The notes beneath the pieces are model-generated. The model was given only the letters and a program-made list of their open reading frames with translations. It made no database searches and was not told the DNA's origin. DNA of 64,000 bases from Hydrogenophaga pseudoflava (GTDB taxonomy: Bacteria; Pseudomonadota; Gammaproteobacteria; Burkholderiales; Burkholderiaceae_C). Shown here in pieces: positions 1 through 8,450 of this stretch (the stretch's first letter is position 1; every line of letters starts with the position of its first letter). The translations under genes were made by a program, and so were the position numbers. The DNA lies in NCBI RefSeq assembly GCF_031020795.1, contig NZ_JAVHJP010000006.1, forward strand, positions 186,001 through 250,000. Reading direction: 5' to 3'.

Positions 1-984
1 ACCACCCGCGTTGCGGACAGGCGAACGCCCTTCGCCTCCCTGAGGCATGCCGGCCGCCGTGGTCAGGCGCTCAATGTCCCGATGGTCCAGTTCTAGCCAG
101 ACGCCACGCTTGAGTCCGCGTGGGAGCATCATGGCCCCGTAGCGAATGCGGATCAGCCGGCTGACAGCATGCCCAACCGCCTCGAACATGCGACGAACCT
201 CGCGATTGCGCCCCTCGGCAATGGTCACCCGGTACCAGCAGTTGGCCCCCTCGCCACCGCCCTCTTCGATGGACGCAAACTGGGCCATCCCGTCGTCGAG
301 CTTCACCCCATCAAGGAGACGCTGCTTTTCTTCACCGGACAGCGCACCCAGCACACGAACGGCATATTCCCGCTGCAATCCAAACCGGGGGTGCATCAGC
401 CGGTTGGCCAGTTCGCCGGAGTTCGTGAGCAGCAGCAACCCCTCCGTGTTGAGGTCCAAGCGCCCCACCGACTGCCACTTGCCAGTCTGCAACCTGGGCA
501 GACGGCGGAACACCGTGGGCCGGTTCTGCGGATCGTCGTGCGTCACCACCTCGCCAGCCGGCTTGTGATATGCGAGCACCCGCGGCGGAGGCGGAGCAAT
601 GCGCACCCTCACCGGCTTGCCGTTGACTTTGATGGTGTCGCCGAACTGGATGCGCTGGCCGATGTGGGCCGGCTCTCCGTTGACAGAGATGCGCCCCTCG
701 AGAATCAGCTGCTCCATCTCCAGGCGGGAGCCCAGCCCCGCTTGGGCCAGCACCTTGTGGAGTTTGGGCGCATCCGCCTCGGGCTGAAGCACGCGCTTGC
801 CAGGCAAGGGCAGCTCCTGCTCCTGCACCGCATCAAACGCCCCGCTGACAACATCGTCAAAGGCCATGTCGCCGGAAACCGGAGTGGCGGCGGGCTGGGG
901 CGCCGGTACGGACCCGCCTGGCCCTGCGGCCAGACCTTCGTCGGGATCGGTCTCACTCGGCGGGCGTGGGGGCACGATGTTCAT
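1..984 (-). CDS. rluB: 23S rRNA pseudouridine synthase RluB (3' end beyond window)
   Basis: Makes pseudouridine in 23S rRNA helix 80 (position 2605 in E. coli), acting in the cytoplasm during ribosome assembly. The reading frame is open to the window edge, so the C-terminus is missing; about 328 codons are present. After a low-complexity N-terminal extension there is an S4 RNA-binding domain (about residues 72-118) and the RsuA/RluB catalytic domain with the [19 protein letters not shown] motif, whose Asp177 is the expected catalytic residue. Further on is [18 protein letters not shown], typical of this subfamily. The ATG at 984 has AGGA just upstream and lies inside the 3' end of scpB (32-base overlap), which suggests translational coupling. 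The N-terminal extension makes the exact start a little uncertain. Confidence 0.93.
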   Translation of the reverse strand, partial: MNIVPPRPPSETDPDEGLAAGPGGSVPAPQPAATPVSGDMAFDDVVSGAFDAVQEQELPLPGKRVLQPEADAPKLHKVLAQAGLGSRLEMEQLILEGRISVNGEPAHIGQRIQFGDTIKVNGKPVRVRIAPPPPRVLAYHKPAGEVVTHDDPQNRPTVFRRLPRLQTGKWQSVGRLDLNTEGLLLLTNSGELANRLMHPRFGLQREYAVRVLGALSGEEKQRLLDGVKLDDGMAQFASIEEGGGEGANCWYRVTIAEGRNREVRRMFEAVGHAVSRLIRIRYGAMMLPRGLKRGVWLELDHRDIERLTTAAGMPQGGEGRSPVRNAGG

Positions 985-1609
985 GCTGTTCCTGGAAAAG
1001 TTCGGATGTCTGGGATTCCACAGGTTCGCCGGCCTGCTCCGGAGCACCGACGCTCAACGCCCCGAAGTCCAGTCGTCCCAGCGCGGACTCCTGAACCTCG
1101 CTGCTGTCCAGCGGCGGCAACTGATCGAGCGACGACAGGCCAAGGTCGTCCAGAAACTGCCGAGTCGTGGCAAAGAGAGCGGGCCGCCCAACGGTCTCCC
1201 GGTGGCCGATGACCTCGATCCAGCCCCTGTCTTCCAATTGCTTGAGGATCAGGGAATTGATGGTCACGCCGCGGATGTCTTCCATGTCGCCCCGCGTCAC
1301 AGGTTGCCGGTACGCAATGATGGCCAGCGTCTCCATGGCAGCCCGCGTGTACTTGGGCGGCTTCTCGGGATGCAGCCGATCCAGAAACGGCCGCAGCTCG
1401 GGGCGACTCTGAAAGCGCCAACCGGAAGCCACCTGGACCAGCTCGACGCCCCGACCGGTCCACTCCGCCTGAAGGTCGGTCAACAGGGTCTTGAGCGTGT
1501 CGGCCGACACTTCTCCATCGAAGAGCACACCCAGCTCCTTCAGGGACAAAGGCTGGGAAGCACAGATGAGGGCCGTCTCGACGACGCGCCGGGCATCCGA
1601 GGTATTCAT
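953..1609 (-). CDS. scpB: Segregation and condensation protein ScpB
   Basis: Winged-helix subunit that joins ScpA (kleisin) and Smc in the bacterial condensin that compacts and segregates the chromosome. The 218-residue protein has the family signature in order: [17 protein letters not shown] near the N-terminus, then [19 protein letters not shown] and [19 protein letters not shown], followed by an acidic variable tail. The frame extends 38 codons further upstream, but that part is not ScpB-like; the ATG at 1609 begins the conserved protein. scpA is not adjacent, so its partner must lie elsewhere. It sits between rluD and rluB on the same strand and overlaps rluB by 32 bases. Confidence 0.93.
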   Translation of the reverse strand: MNTSDARRVVETALICASQPLSLKELGVLFDGEVSADTLKTLLTDLQAEWTGRGVELVQVASGWRFQSRPELRPFLDRLHPEKPPKYTRAAMETLAIIAYRQPVTRGDMEDIRGVTINSLILKQLEDRGWIEVIGHRETVGRPALFATTRQFLDDLGLSSLDQLPPLDSSEVQESALGRLDFGALSVGAPEQAGEPVESQTSELFQEQHEHRAPTPAE

Positions 1610-1750
1610 CGGGGGTGCCTGAAAATGAGTGTTGGGGTCCTGACAAAACCGCAGCAGCGGCAGCTGGCGTCGCGCAGGACCGACCGGGTGTACAGGGACC
1701 GGAGAATGGACGCCGCACCTCACAGGCCCTGGGGGCCGTCGGAACCGGGT

Positions 1751-2746
1751 CTACAGATCCCCATCATTGTAACGGAGGCCAGATGCCTGCAGAGTGGCCA
1801 GGAAATCCGCAGGCGGCTCGCTGGAGAAAGCCAGCTCGGCGCCGGACACGGGATGATGCAGGCGCAGGCGGGCAGCATGCAGAGCCTGGCGCTGTATACC
1901 CCACGCCGGGCGCCCCCCATACAGCGCATCCCCCACCAGCGGATGGCCCAGCCAGGCCATGTGGACCCTGATCTGGTGGGTCCGGCCAGTGTGGAGCTTG
2001 CAGGCCACCAGCGAGGCCTGCTCGACGGCATCCATCAGCCGGAACGTCGTGCGCGCCGGCTTGCCCGCCGGGCTGTCCTTGCGCAGCACCGCCATTCGCA
2101 GACGATTCCCCGGATCGCGCCCCACAGGCTGATCGACTTCGCAGACATCTTCACGCGACCATCGGCCATGGCCGATGGCCAGATACTCGCGCTGGACCTC
2201 GCGTGCCGCAATCGCCCGCACCAGAGCATCCACGGCACGGCGGCTCTTGCCCACCAGCATGAGCCCGGAGGTGTCCTTGTCCAGCCGATGCACGATGCCG
2301 GCGCGGGGCAAGCTGGCAGCACCGGCGTGATGGGCCAGCAGGCCGTTGAGCAGCGTGCCGCTCCAGTTGCCGGCGGCCGGATGGACCACCAGCCCCACCG
2401 GCTTGCAGATCACCATCAGGTCGTCGTCCTCGTGCACGATGTCCAGCGCCATCGGCTGGGCCACGAAAGCCATCGCCTGCTGCGTGGGACGCAACTCTGC
2501 GCGAAGCCGACCGCCGGCCACCACACGCGCCGAAGGCTTGGTGGCGGGCCGACCGTCCAGCGACACCGCACCCTCCCCCATCAGTTGCTGAAGATATGAC
2601 CGGGACAACTCGGGCACCAGGGTCGCCAGCGCCTTGTCGATGCGCCAGCCATGCATGTCGGCGGGCACCAGAAGGTCCCGCACCTCCGCCTCCGCCAGCA
2701 CATCACCGGTATCGCTGTCACCCTCGTTCGCACCGGGGCCGTTCAC
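1751..2746 (-). CDS. rluD: 23S rRNA pseudouridine synthase RluD
   Basis: Makes the pseudouridines of helix 69 in 23S rRNA (1911, 1915 and 1917 in E. coli). It has an N-terminal S4 domain (RIDKALATLVPELSRSYLQQ) and the RluA-family core with HRLDKDTSGLMLVGKS, which contains the catalytic Asp, then LHTGRTHQIRVHMAWLGHPL. The start is uncertain: the frame opens with a TTG at 2776, overlapping the bamD promoter, whereas a GTG at 2746 (used here) and further GTGs lie downstream; none has a clear ribosome-binding site. It is divergent from bamD, the same neighbour relation as in E. coli. No pgeF gene follows; scpB comes next after 141 bases. Confidence 0.92.
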   Translation of the reverse strand: MNGPGANEGDSDTGDVLAEAEVRDLLVPADMHGWRIDKALATLVPELSRSYLQQLMGEGAVSLDGRPATKPSARVVAGGRLRAELRPTQQAMAFVAQPMALDIVHEDDDLMVICKPVGLVVHPAAGNWSGTLLNGLLAHHAGAASLPRAGIVHRLDKDTSGLMLVGKSRRAVDALVRAIAAREVQREYLAIGHGRWSREDVCEVDQPVGRDPGNRLRMAVLRKDSPAGKPARTTFRLMDAVEQASLVACKLHTGRTHQIRVHMAWLGHPLVGDALYGGRPAWGIQRQALHAARLRLHHPVSGAELAFSSEPPADFLATLQASGLRYNDGDL

Positions 2747-2758
2747 CCCCCCCGTCGA

Positions 2759-2764
2759 TATAAT
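2759..2764 (+). promoter_or_regulatory. Candidate -10 element of bamD
   Basis: A perfect TATAAT lies about 42 bases upstream of the bamD GTG start, in an AT-rich island between the divergent rluD and bamD genes. No good -35 hexamer is visible at 16-18 bases spacing, so this rests on the -10 alone. It would give a leader of about 35 bases. The island also covers the TTG that is the longest possible rluD start, an argument for a shorter RluD. Confidence 0.5.
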
Positions 2765-2805
2765 TTCTGCAGCCAATCCGGTGTTCCAGTTGTGAAGGTA
2801 AGCGT

Positions 2806-3612
2806 GTGATTCCTCGTTCGAGATTATCGGTCGTGCCCCTGTGTGCCGTTGCCGCCGCGCTCAGCTTCTCCGGTTGCAGTTCCACCCCTGTCGACCCGAC
2901 CAAGGACTGGAGCCCCAACAAGATCCACAGCGAGGCGATGGACGAGCGCAACGCCGGCAACTACGAGAAGGCCATCGGCCTGTACGAGAAGCTCGAAGGA
3001 CGAGCGGCCGGCACGCCGCTGGCGCAGCAGGCCCAGCTCGAGAAGGCCTACACGCAGTACAAGTCCGGCGAGCAGGCCCAGGCGCTGGCCACCATCGAGC
3101 GTTTCCTGCGCCTGCACCCGGCCAGTCCCGCCCTGGACTATGCGCTGTACCTCAAGGGCCTGGTGACATTCAACGAAAACCTCGGCCTGCTGGGCTCGCT
3201 GGTCCAGCAGGATCTCTCCGAGCGCGACCAGAAAGCGGCCAAGGAGTCGTTCGAGGCGCTGCGAGAGCTGACCACGCGGTTTCCGGAATCGCGCTACGCG
3301 CCGGACGCCCGGGCTCGCATGACGCACATTGTCAACTCGCTGGCCCAGTCGGAAGTGCACGTGGCCCGCTACTACATGAGCCGGGGTGCGTACCTTGCTG
3401 CGGTGAACCGGGCGCAAACTGCCATCACCGACTATCCCAAGGCCCCGGCTCTGGAAGAAGCCCTCGCGATCCTCGTGGGCAGCTACGACGCCCTGGGCAT
3501 GACCCAGCTGCGCGACGACGCACGCAGGGTGCTGCAGTCCAGTTTTCCGAACAGTGCCTACCTCGGGCGTCCCACGAGCACCGGCGGCAAGCCATGGTGG
3601 AAGCTCTGGTGA
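2806..3612 (+). CDS. bamD: Outer membrane assembly lipoprotein BamD (ComL)
   Basis: Lipoprotein of the BAM complex that folds beta-barrel proteins into the outer membrane together with BamA, whose gene is at 48896-51196 in this window. The 268 residues start at GTG with AAGG upstream, then a signal peptide ending in a lipobox FSGC, with Cys24 as the predicted lipidated residue (Phe at -3 is slightly unusual). The mature part is made of TPR-like helical repeats (YEKAIGLYEKLEG, AQALATIERFLRLHP, SFEALRELTTRFPESRYAPDA), as in the BamD/ComL family. Length and the divergent rluD neighbour fit the family. Confidence 0.95.
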   Translation: MIPRSRLSVVPLCAVAAALSFSGCSSTPVDPTKDWSPNKIHSEAMDERNAGNYEKAIGLYEKLEGRAAGTPLAQQAQLEKAYTQYKSGEQAQALATIERFLRLHPASPALDYALYLKGLVTFNENLGLLGSLVQQDLSERDQKAAKESFEALRELTTRFPESRYAPDARARMTHIVNSLAQSEVHVARYYMSRGAYLAAVNRAQTAITDYPKAPALEEALAILVGSYDALGMTQLRDDARRVLQSSFPNSAYLGRPTSTGGKPWWKLW

Positions 3613-3702
3613 CACACCGCAGCCAGCCGCAGGGGGCTGGAAATTAGTGGTTACCATGCGGACCAGTGCAGGCAGCCCGCCCGCTCCACACGACCTCTTC
3701 CC

Positions 3703-4461
3703 ATGACCAAAGGCTATCGCATCCATGCGTCCACCGGCATCCACCGCGGTGACCGTGACTACCAGCAGGATCAGGTCTGCCTGCTGCACCATCCTCGCGA
3801 AAGCGGTTGCCTGCTGGCGGTGGTGGCCGATGGCATGGGTGGCCGAAGCGGAGGGCGAAAAGCGTCGGACCAGGTGATGCTGACCTCGCGCCAGCTGTTC
3901 GAGCGCTACGACCCGGACACCGACGATGCGGCCGCCATGTTGCGCCAGGTCGTGGAAGAGTCTCACCTCGTGATCAAGCTCACCGCTGTGTCGGCCGAGC
4001 AAGAGCCCCATAGCACGATTGCCGCGTTCCTGCTCACTCCCAGCGGCAGCAGCCACTGGGTACACGCGGGCGACTCAAGGATCTACCACTTCCGCAACGG
4101 CAAGATGGTGTTCCGCACGATGGACCACTCCTACGTGCAGTCGTTGGTGAACCAGGGGGAGATCAGCGAGGAAGAGGCGCTGGACCACCCGCACTCGAAC
4201 ATCCTGATGGGCTGCCTGGGCACCGACAGCGATCCGCCGGTGGACCTTCACGTGGTCCCGCAGCTGGGCCCCGGCGACGCGATCATGGCCTGCAGCGATG
4301 GTGTTTGGCACTACTTCACGCCGGACGAGTTGGCCAGCACGGTGGCCATGCTCACGCCCCGTGAAGCCTGTGAGTTTCTGATCCAGAAGGCCCGGTCGCG
4401 GGCCAAGGGCATGGGCGACAACCTGTCGCTCACCATTGTCAAGCTCGACCCGCTGACCTGA
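3703..4461 (+). CDS. PP2C-family serine/threonine protein phosphatase
   Basis: Metal-dependent phosphoprotein phosphatase of the PPM/PP2C type, cytosolic (no signal peptide or membrane segment). The 252 residues carry the canonical motifs in order: RDYQQDQ (a variant of R-x-x-N-Q-D), VVADGMGGRSGG with metal-binding Asp, HAGDSRIYHFRNG, CSDGVWHYF with metal-binding Asp, and MGDNLSLTIV at the end. It contains only the catalytic domain. It follows bamD by 90 bases and converges on zapE. No Hanks-type kinase is encoded in the window, so the substrate is unknown; pairing with bamD may only be transcriptional. Confidence 0.9.
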   Translation: MTKGYRIHASTGIHRGDRDYQQDQVCLLHHPRESGCLLAVVADGMGGRSGGRKASDQVMLTSRQLFERYDPDTDDAAAMLRQVVEESHLVIKLTAVSAEQEPHSTIAAFLLTPSGSSHWVHAGDSRIYHFRNGKMVFRTMDHSYVQSLVNQGEISEEEALDHPHSNILMGCLGTDSDPPVDLHVVPQLGPGDAIMACSDGVWHYFTPDELASTVAMLTPREACEFLIQKARSRAKGMGDNLSLTIVKLDPLT

Positions 4462-4498
4462 TCGGCGCTCGCCGTCAGCCGGGGCTGATCAGGTCAGC
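4452..4498. repeat. 12-base inverted repeat over both convergent stop codons
   Basis: GCTGACCTGATC at 4452-4463 is repeated as its exact reverse complement at 4487-4498, separated by 23 bases. The left arm contains the stop of the PP2C gene and the right arm the stop of the convergent zapE, so both proteins end in Leu-Thr. Transcripts from either side could form the same 12-bp stem. No T-tract follows on either strand, so it is at best a weak bidirectional terminator or an RNA 3'-end stabiliser. Confidence 0.6.
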
Positions 4499-5586
4499 CC
4501 GGTGTCGACGGTCCGGTGCGCCAGCGCCAGGTATTCGGCCGACTGCATCTCCCCCAGACGCGACACCGTCCTGGGGAATTCATGTGCCATAGGGCCATCG
4601 GTGTACAGCTGTTCGGGCGGAACTGCAGCCGACATCACCAGCTTGACCCGACGGTCGTAGAGCACATCGATCAGCCAGGTGAAGCGGCGCGCCTCGGAGG
4701 CCTGACGAACCGCCATCTGCGGCACGTTGGACAGCAGCAGCGTGTGGAACTGGGTGGCGATTTCCAGGTAGTCGTTCTGCGAGCGCGGCCCGCCGCACAG
4801 TGTCTTGAAGTCGAACCAGATCACGCCACCGGCCCGCCGCTTGGACTGGATCTCGCGCGACTCGATGTGCATCACCGGGTCTTCGTCATGCGCTTCGGCC
4901 AGCTCACCGAAGGTCTTGTCCATCGCTGTATCGGCGGCTTCGCCCAGCGGACAGTGGTAGAGCTCGATGTGCGTCAGCGTACGCTGACGGTAATCGGTGC
5001 CGTTGTCGACATTGATGACTTCGAGCTTCTGCTTGAGCAGTTCGATGGCCGGCAGGATGCGATCGCGGTGCAAGCCGTTGGGATAGAGGCCGTCCGGATG
5101 GAAGTTGGAGGTGGTGACAAATCCGACCCCTGCCTTGAACAGCGCGTCCAGCAGGCGGTGCAGGATCATGGCGTCGGTCACGTCCGCCACATGGAATTCG
5201 TCGAAGCAGATCAGCTTGTAGCGCTCGGCAATGCGTCGACCCAGCTCGTCCAGTGGGTTGACCGTGCCCTGCAAATCGCGCAGTTCGCGGTGCACTTCCC
5301 GCATGAATTCATGGAAGTGCAGCCGCGTCTTGCGCCGGATCGGGACCGCGTTGAAGAAGCAGTCCATCAGGAAGCTCTTGCCCCGCCCCACCCCGCCGAA
5401 CATGTAGACCCCGCGCGGAATCTCGGGATGGACGAACATCTTCTTGAGCGCATTCGAGCGCTTCTGCTTGTAGTTCGTCCACTCCAGGGCGCACCGCTCC
5501 AGCGCGTCGATGGCACGCTGCTGGGCAGGGTCGGTGGTGTAGCCGCGCTGCTTCAGCTCGGCTTCGTAGGTGGCGCGGACCGACAA
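4489..5586 (-). CDS. zapE: Cell division protein ZapE (AFG1-like ATPase)
   Basis: AFG1/ZapE-family P-loop ATPase; in E. coli ZapE associates with the Z-ring during late division under stress. The 365 residues have Walker A GGVGRGKS, Walker B LICFDEFHV and the following DVTDAMILHRLLDALF helix typical of the family. It starts with TTG at 5586; no ATG or GTG fits the conserved VRATYEAELKQRGY N-terminus. It follows the odh lpdA stop by only 13 bases and is probably the last gene of the odhA-odhB-lpdA-zapE operon. Confidence 0.92.
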   Translation of the reverse strand: MSVRATYEAELKQRGYTTDPAQQRAIDALERCALEWTNYKQKRSNALKKMFVHPEIPRGVYMFGGVGRGKSFLMDCFFNAVPIRRKTRLHFHEFMREVHRELRDLQGTVNPLDELGRRIAERYKLICFDEFHVADVTDAMILHRLLDALFKAGVGFVTTSNFHPDGLYPNGLHRDRILPAIELLKQKLEVINVDNGTDYRQRTLTHIELYHCPLGEAADTAMDKTFGELAEAHDEDPVMHIESREIQSKRRAGGVIWFDFKTLCGGPRSQNDYLEIATQFHTLLLSNVPQMAVRQASEARRFTWLIDVLYDRRVKLVMSAAVPPEQLYTDGPMAHEFPRTVSRLGEMQSAEYLALAHRTVDTGLT

Positions 5587-5599
5587 GAGCGAACCCGGA

Positions 5600-7027
5600 T
5601 CAGAAGTTCAGGGTGCGCTTGTCCACGGCCAGGGCCGCTTCCTTGGTCGCTTCCGACAGCGAAGGATGCGCGTGGCAGATGCGGGCGATGTCCTCGGCGC
5701 TGGCCTTGAACTCCATGGCCACCACGGCTTCGGAGATCAGCTCGGACGCCATCGGGCCCACGATGTGCACACCCAGGATCTCGTCCGTCTTGGCGTCGGC
5801 CAGGAACTTGACCATGCCGGTCGTATCGCCCAGCGCGCGCGCGCGACCGTTGGCCAGGAACGGGAAGGTGCCCGCCTTGTACGCCACGCCGTCCGCCTTG
5901 AGCTGCTGTTCGGTGCGGCCAACCCAGGCGATTTCCGGGCTGGTGTAGATGACCCAGGGAATGGTGTTGAAGTTGACGTGTCCGTGCTGGCCGGCGATGC
6001 GCTCGGCCACTGCCACACCCTCTTCTTCCGCCTTGTGCGCCAGCATGGGGCCACGCACCACGTCACCCACCGCCCAGACGCCGGGCAGGTTGGTCTTGCA
6101 GTCGCCGTCGACGACGATGGCACCGCGTTCGTCCAGCTGCAGGCCCACGGCCTCTGCATTCAGGCCGATGGTGTTGGGCACGCGACCGATCGAGACGATC
6201 AGCTTGTCGGCGTCCAGCGACACCGCTTCGCCCTTGGCGTTGGTGTAGGCGACGTTCACACCCTTCTTGCCGGTCTTGATCTCGCCGACTTTCACGCCCA
6301 GCTCGATCTTCAGGCCCTGCTTGTCGAAGGCCTTCTTGGCTTCCTTGGCGATCTGCTCGTCCACCGCCCCCAGGAAGGTTGGCAGACCTTCAAGGATGGT
6401 GACCTCAGCACCCAGGCGGCGCCAGACCGAGCCCATTTCCAGGCCGATCACGCCGGAGCCGATCAGGGCGAGCTTCTTGGGCACGGCGCCGATGCGCAGC
6501 GCACCGTCGTTGGACAGAATGTTCTCTTCGTCGAACGGCACACCGGGCAGCGCACGGGCGTTGGAGCCGGTGGCGATCACAACCTGCTTGCCGGTGATGA
6601 CCTCTTCGGCGGCACCGGCCACCTTGACCTGGTAGCCGCCCTCGGCAGCGGCCACGAAGGAACCGCGGCCGTGGAAGAAGGTGACCTTGTTCTTCTTGAA
6701 CAGGTAGAGGATGCCGTCGTTGTTCTGCTTCACGACAGTGTCCTTGCGCCCCACCATCTTGGCCACGTCCATCGTCACCTTGCCGGTGCTGATGCCGTGG
6801 TCGGCGAAGTGGTGGTTGGCGTGCTCGAAGTGCTCGCTGGACTGCAGCAGGGCCTTGGACGGGATGCAACCGACGTTGGTGCAGGTGCCGCCAGGGGCGG
6901 GGCCGCCGGCCGCGTTTTTCCATTCGTCGATGCACGCGACCTTGAAGCCCAGCTGGGCTGCACGGATGGCGGCGATGTAGCCGCCGGGGCCGGCACCGAT
7001 CACGACGACGTCAAATGCTTGAGACAT
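5600..7027 (-). CDS. lpdA: Dihydrolipoyl dehydrogenase (E3) of 2-oxoglutarate dehydrogenase
   Basis: FAD enzyme that reoxidises the dihydrolipoyl groups of the 2-oxoglutarate dehydrogenase E2, producing NADH. The 475 residues show FAD-binding [14 protein letters not shown], the redox-active disulfide [13 protein letters not shown] (Cys49/Cys54), the NAD-binding [14 protein letters not shown], the second FAD motif [11 protein letters not shown] and the C-terminal [10 protein letters not shown] with the active-site His. It has no lipoyl domain, unlike the second E3 at 24413-26236. Its place behind odhA-odhB assigns it to the TCA-cycle complex. Confidence 0.95.
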   Translation of the reverse strand: MSQAFDVVVIGAGPGGYIAAIRAAQLGFKVACIDEWKNAAGGPAPGGTCTNVGCIPSKALLQSSEHFEHANHHFADHGISTGKVTMDVAKMVGRKDTVVKQNNDGILYLFKKNKVTFFHGRGSFVAAAEGGYQVKVAGAAEEVITGKQVVIATGSNARALPGVPFDEENILSNDGALRIGAVPKKLALIGSGVIGLEMGSVWRRLGAEVTILEGLPTFLGAVDEQIAKEAKKAFDKQGLKIELGVKVGEIKTGKKGVNVAYTNAKGEAVSLDADKLIVSIGRVPNTIGLNAEAVGLQLDERGAIVVDGDCKTNLPGVWAVGDVVRGPMLAHKAEEEGVAVAERIAGQHGHVNFNTIPWVIYTSPEIAWVGRTEQQLKADGVAYKAGTFPFLANGRARALGDTTGMVKFLADAKTDEILGVHIVGPMASELISEAVVAMEFKASAEDIARICHAHPSLSEATKEAALAVDKRTLNF

Positions 7028-7055
7028 GTTCTTTTCCAGAAATGGGGTTGGACAA

Positions 7056-7073
7056 ACGCCCCCGAAGGGGCGT
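7056..7073 (-). other. Intercistronic hairpin between odhB and lpdA
   Basis: ACGCCCC and GGGGCGT form a perfect 7-bp stem with a 4-base loop (TTCG on the transcribed strand) in the 65-base odhB-lpdA gap. It is followed by GTTTG only, so termination would be weak. An RNA-stability or partial-attenuation role is inferred. Confidence 0.5.
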
Positions 7074-7092
7074 CTGCAAAGTCACTGGTCGA

Positions 7093-8358
7093 TCAGATGT
7101 CGAACAGCAGACGGGCCGGGTCTTCCAGCGCTTCCTTCATCGCCACCAGACCCAGCACGGCTTCGCGGCCGTCGATGATGCGGTGGTCGTAGGACATGGC
7201 GAAGTAGTTCATCGGACGCACCACCACCTGGCCGTTCTCGACCATGGCGCGGTCCTTGGTGGCATGCACACCCAGGATGGCGGACTGCGGCGGGTTGATG
7301 ATGGGAGTGGACATCATCGAACCGAAGGTACCGCCGTTGGAAATGGAGAAGGTGCCACCGGTCATGTCGTCGATGCCCAGCTTGCCGTCCTTGGCCTTCT
7401 GGCCGAATTCGGCGATCTTCTTCTCGATGTCGGCGAAGCTCATCTGGTCGGCATTGCGCAGGATGGGCACCACCAGACCGCGCGGCGAACCGACAGCGAT
7501 GCCGATGTCGAAGTAGCCGTGGTAGACGATGTCGTTGCCGTCGACCGAAGCGTTGAGGATCGGGAACTTCTTGAGGGCGTGCACCGCAGCCTTGACGAAG
7601 AAGCTCATGAAGCCGAGCTTGACGCCGTGTTCCTTCTCGAACTTCTCCTGGAACTTCTTGCGCATCTCCATGACCGGGGCCATGTTGATCTCGTTGAAGG
7701 TGGTCAGGATGGCGTTGGTCGACTGCGACTGCAGCAGGCGCTCGGCCACGCGGGCGCGCAGACGCGTCATCGGCACGCGCTCTTCCGGACGGTCACCCAG
7801 GTCGGGCGCGACCACCGCCACTTGCGGCAGCACCTTGGTGGGCGCGCCGGTGGGGATGGCGGCGGGTGCTGCGACCGCGACCTTGGGCGCGCTGGCAGCG
7901 GCCAGCACGTCGCCCTTGGTGACGCGACCGTCCTTGCCTGTGCCGGCCACGGAGCCGGGCGCCATGCCTGCGTCGGCCATCAGCTTGGCGGCTGCGGGCA
8001 TGGCCACACCGGCCTTGCTGGCGGAAGCTGCCGCCACAGAGGCTGCAGCAGCAGCCGGTGCAAGTGCAGCCGCCGCTGGAGCGGGTGCAGCGGCCGGAGC
8101 GGCGGCTCCCGCCACCGCGGCGGTGTCGATCTTGGCGATGACCTGATCGGCGGCGACGGTCGCGCCGTCGCCCTGCACGATCTCGACCAGCACGCCGCCA
8201 GCAGGTGCCGGGCACTCGAGCACGACCTTGTCGGTCTCGATCTCGATCAGGATCTCATCAGCGGCGACAGCTTCGCCGACCTTTTTCTTCCACTGCAGCA
8301 GGGTGGCCTCGGCCACGGATTCGGAGAGCTGCGGAACCTTGACTTCTACGATTGCCAT
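7093..8358 (-). CDS. odhB: Dihydrolipoyllysine succinyltransferase (E2 of OGDH)
   Basis: Core acyltransferase of the 2-oxoglutarate dehydrogenase complex, transferring succinyl from lipoamide to CoA. The 421 residues comprise one lipoyl domain (lipoylated Lys44 in ETDKVVLE), an Ala/Pro-rich linker, a peripheral subunit-binding domain ([20 protein letters not shown]), a second linker, and the catalytic domain ending with [12 protein letters not shown], the His-x3-Asp active site. The ATG at 8358 follows AGGTAG and starts directly at the lipoyl domain; the longer open frame upstream is spurious. Second gene of the odhA-odhB-lpdA-zapE operon. Confidence 0.95.
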   Translation of the reverse strand: MAIVEVKVPQLSESVAEATLLQWKKKVGEAVAADEILIEIETDKVVLECPAPAGGVLVEIVQGDGATVAADQVIAKIDTAAVAGAAAPAAAPAPAAAALAPAAAAASVAAASASKAGVAMPAAAKLMADAGMAPGSVAGTGKDGRVTKGDVLAAASAPKVAVAAPAAIPTGAPTKVLPQVAVVAPDLGDRPEERVPMTRLRARVAERLLQSQSTNAILTTFNEINMAPVMEMRKKFQEKFEKEHGVKLGFMSFFVKAAVHALKKFPILNASVDGNDIVYHGYFDIGIAVGSPRGLVVPILRNADQMSFADIEKKIAEFGQKAKDGKLGIDDMTGGTFSISNGGTFGSMMSTPIINPPQSAILGVHATKDRAMVENGQVVVRPMNYFAMSYDHRIIDGREAVLGLVAMKEALEDPARLLFDI

Positions 8359-8402
8359 GTTTGTTCTACCTGGAATGTTTCGAGGGGCGCGGCCCAAGGG
8401 CT

Positions 8403-8426
8403 GCCCCGGCACGGGAAGGCCGGGGC
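8403..8426 (-). other. Intercistronic GC hairpin between odhA and odhB
   Basis: GCCCCGGC and GCCGGGGC pair over 8 G-C bases with an 8-base loop, within the 92-base odhA-odhB gap. No T-tract follows. It probably stabilises or marks processing of the polycistronic mRNA rather than terminating it. Confidence 0.45.
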
Positions 8427-8450
8427 GCGGGGCTCACAGCGCCGGAACGT

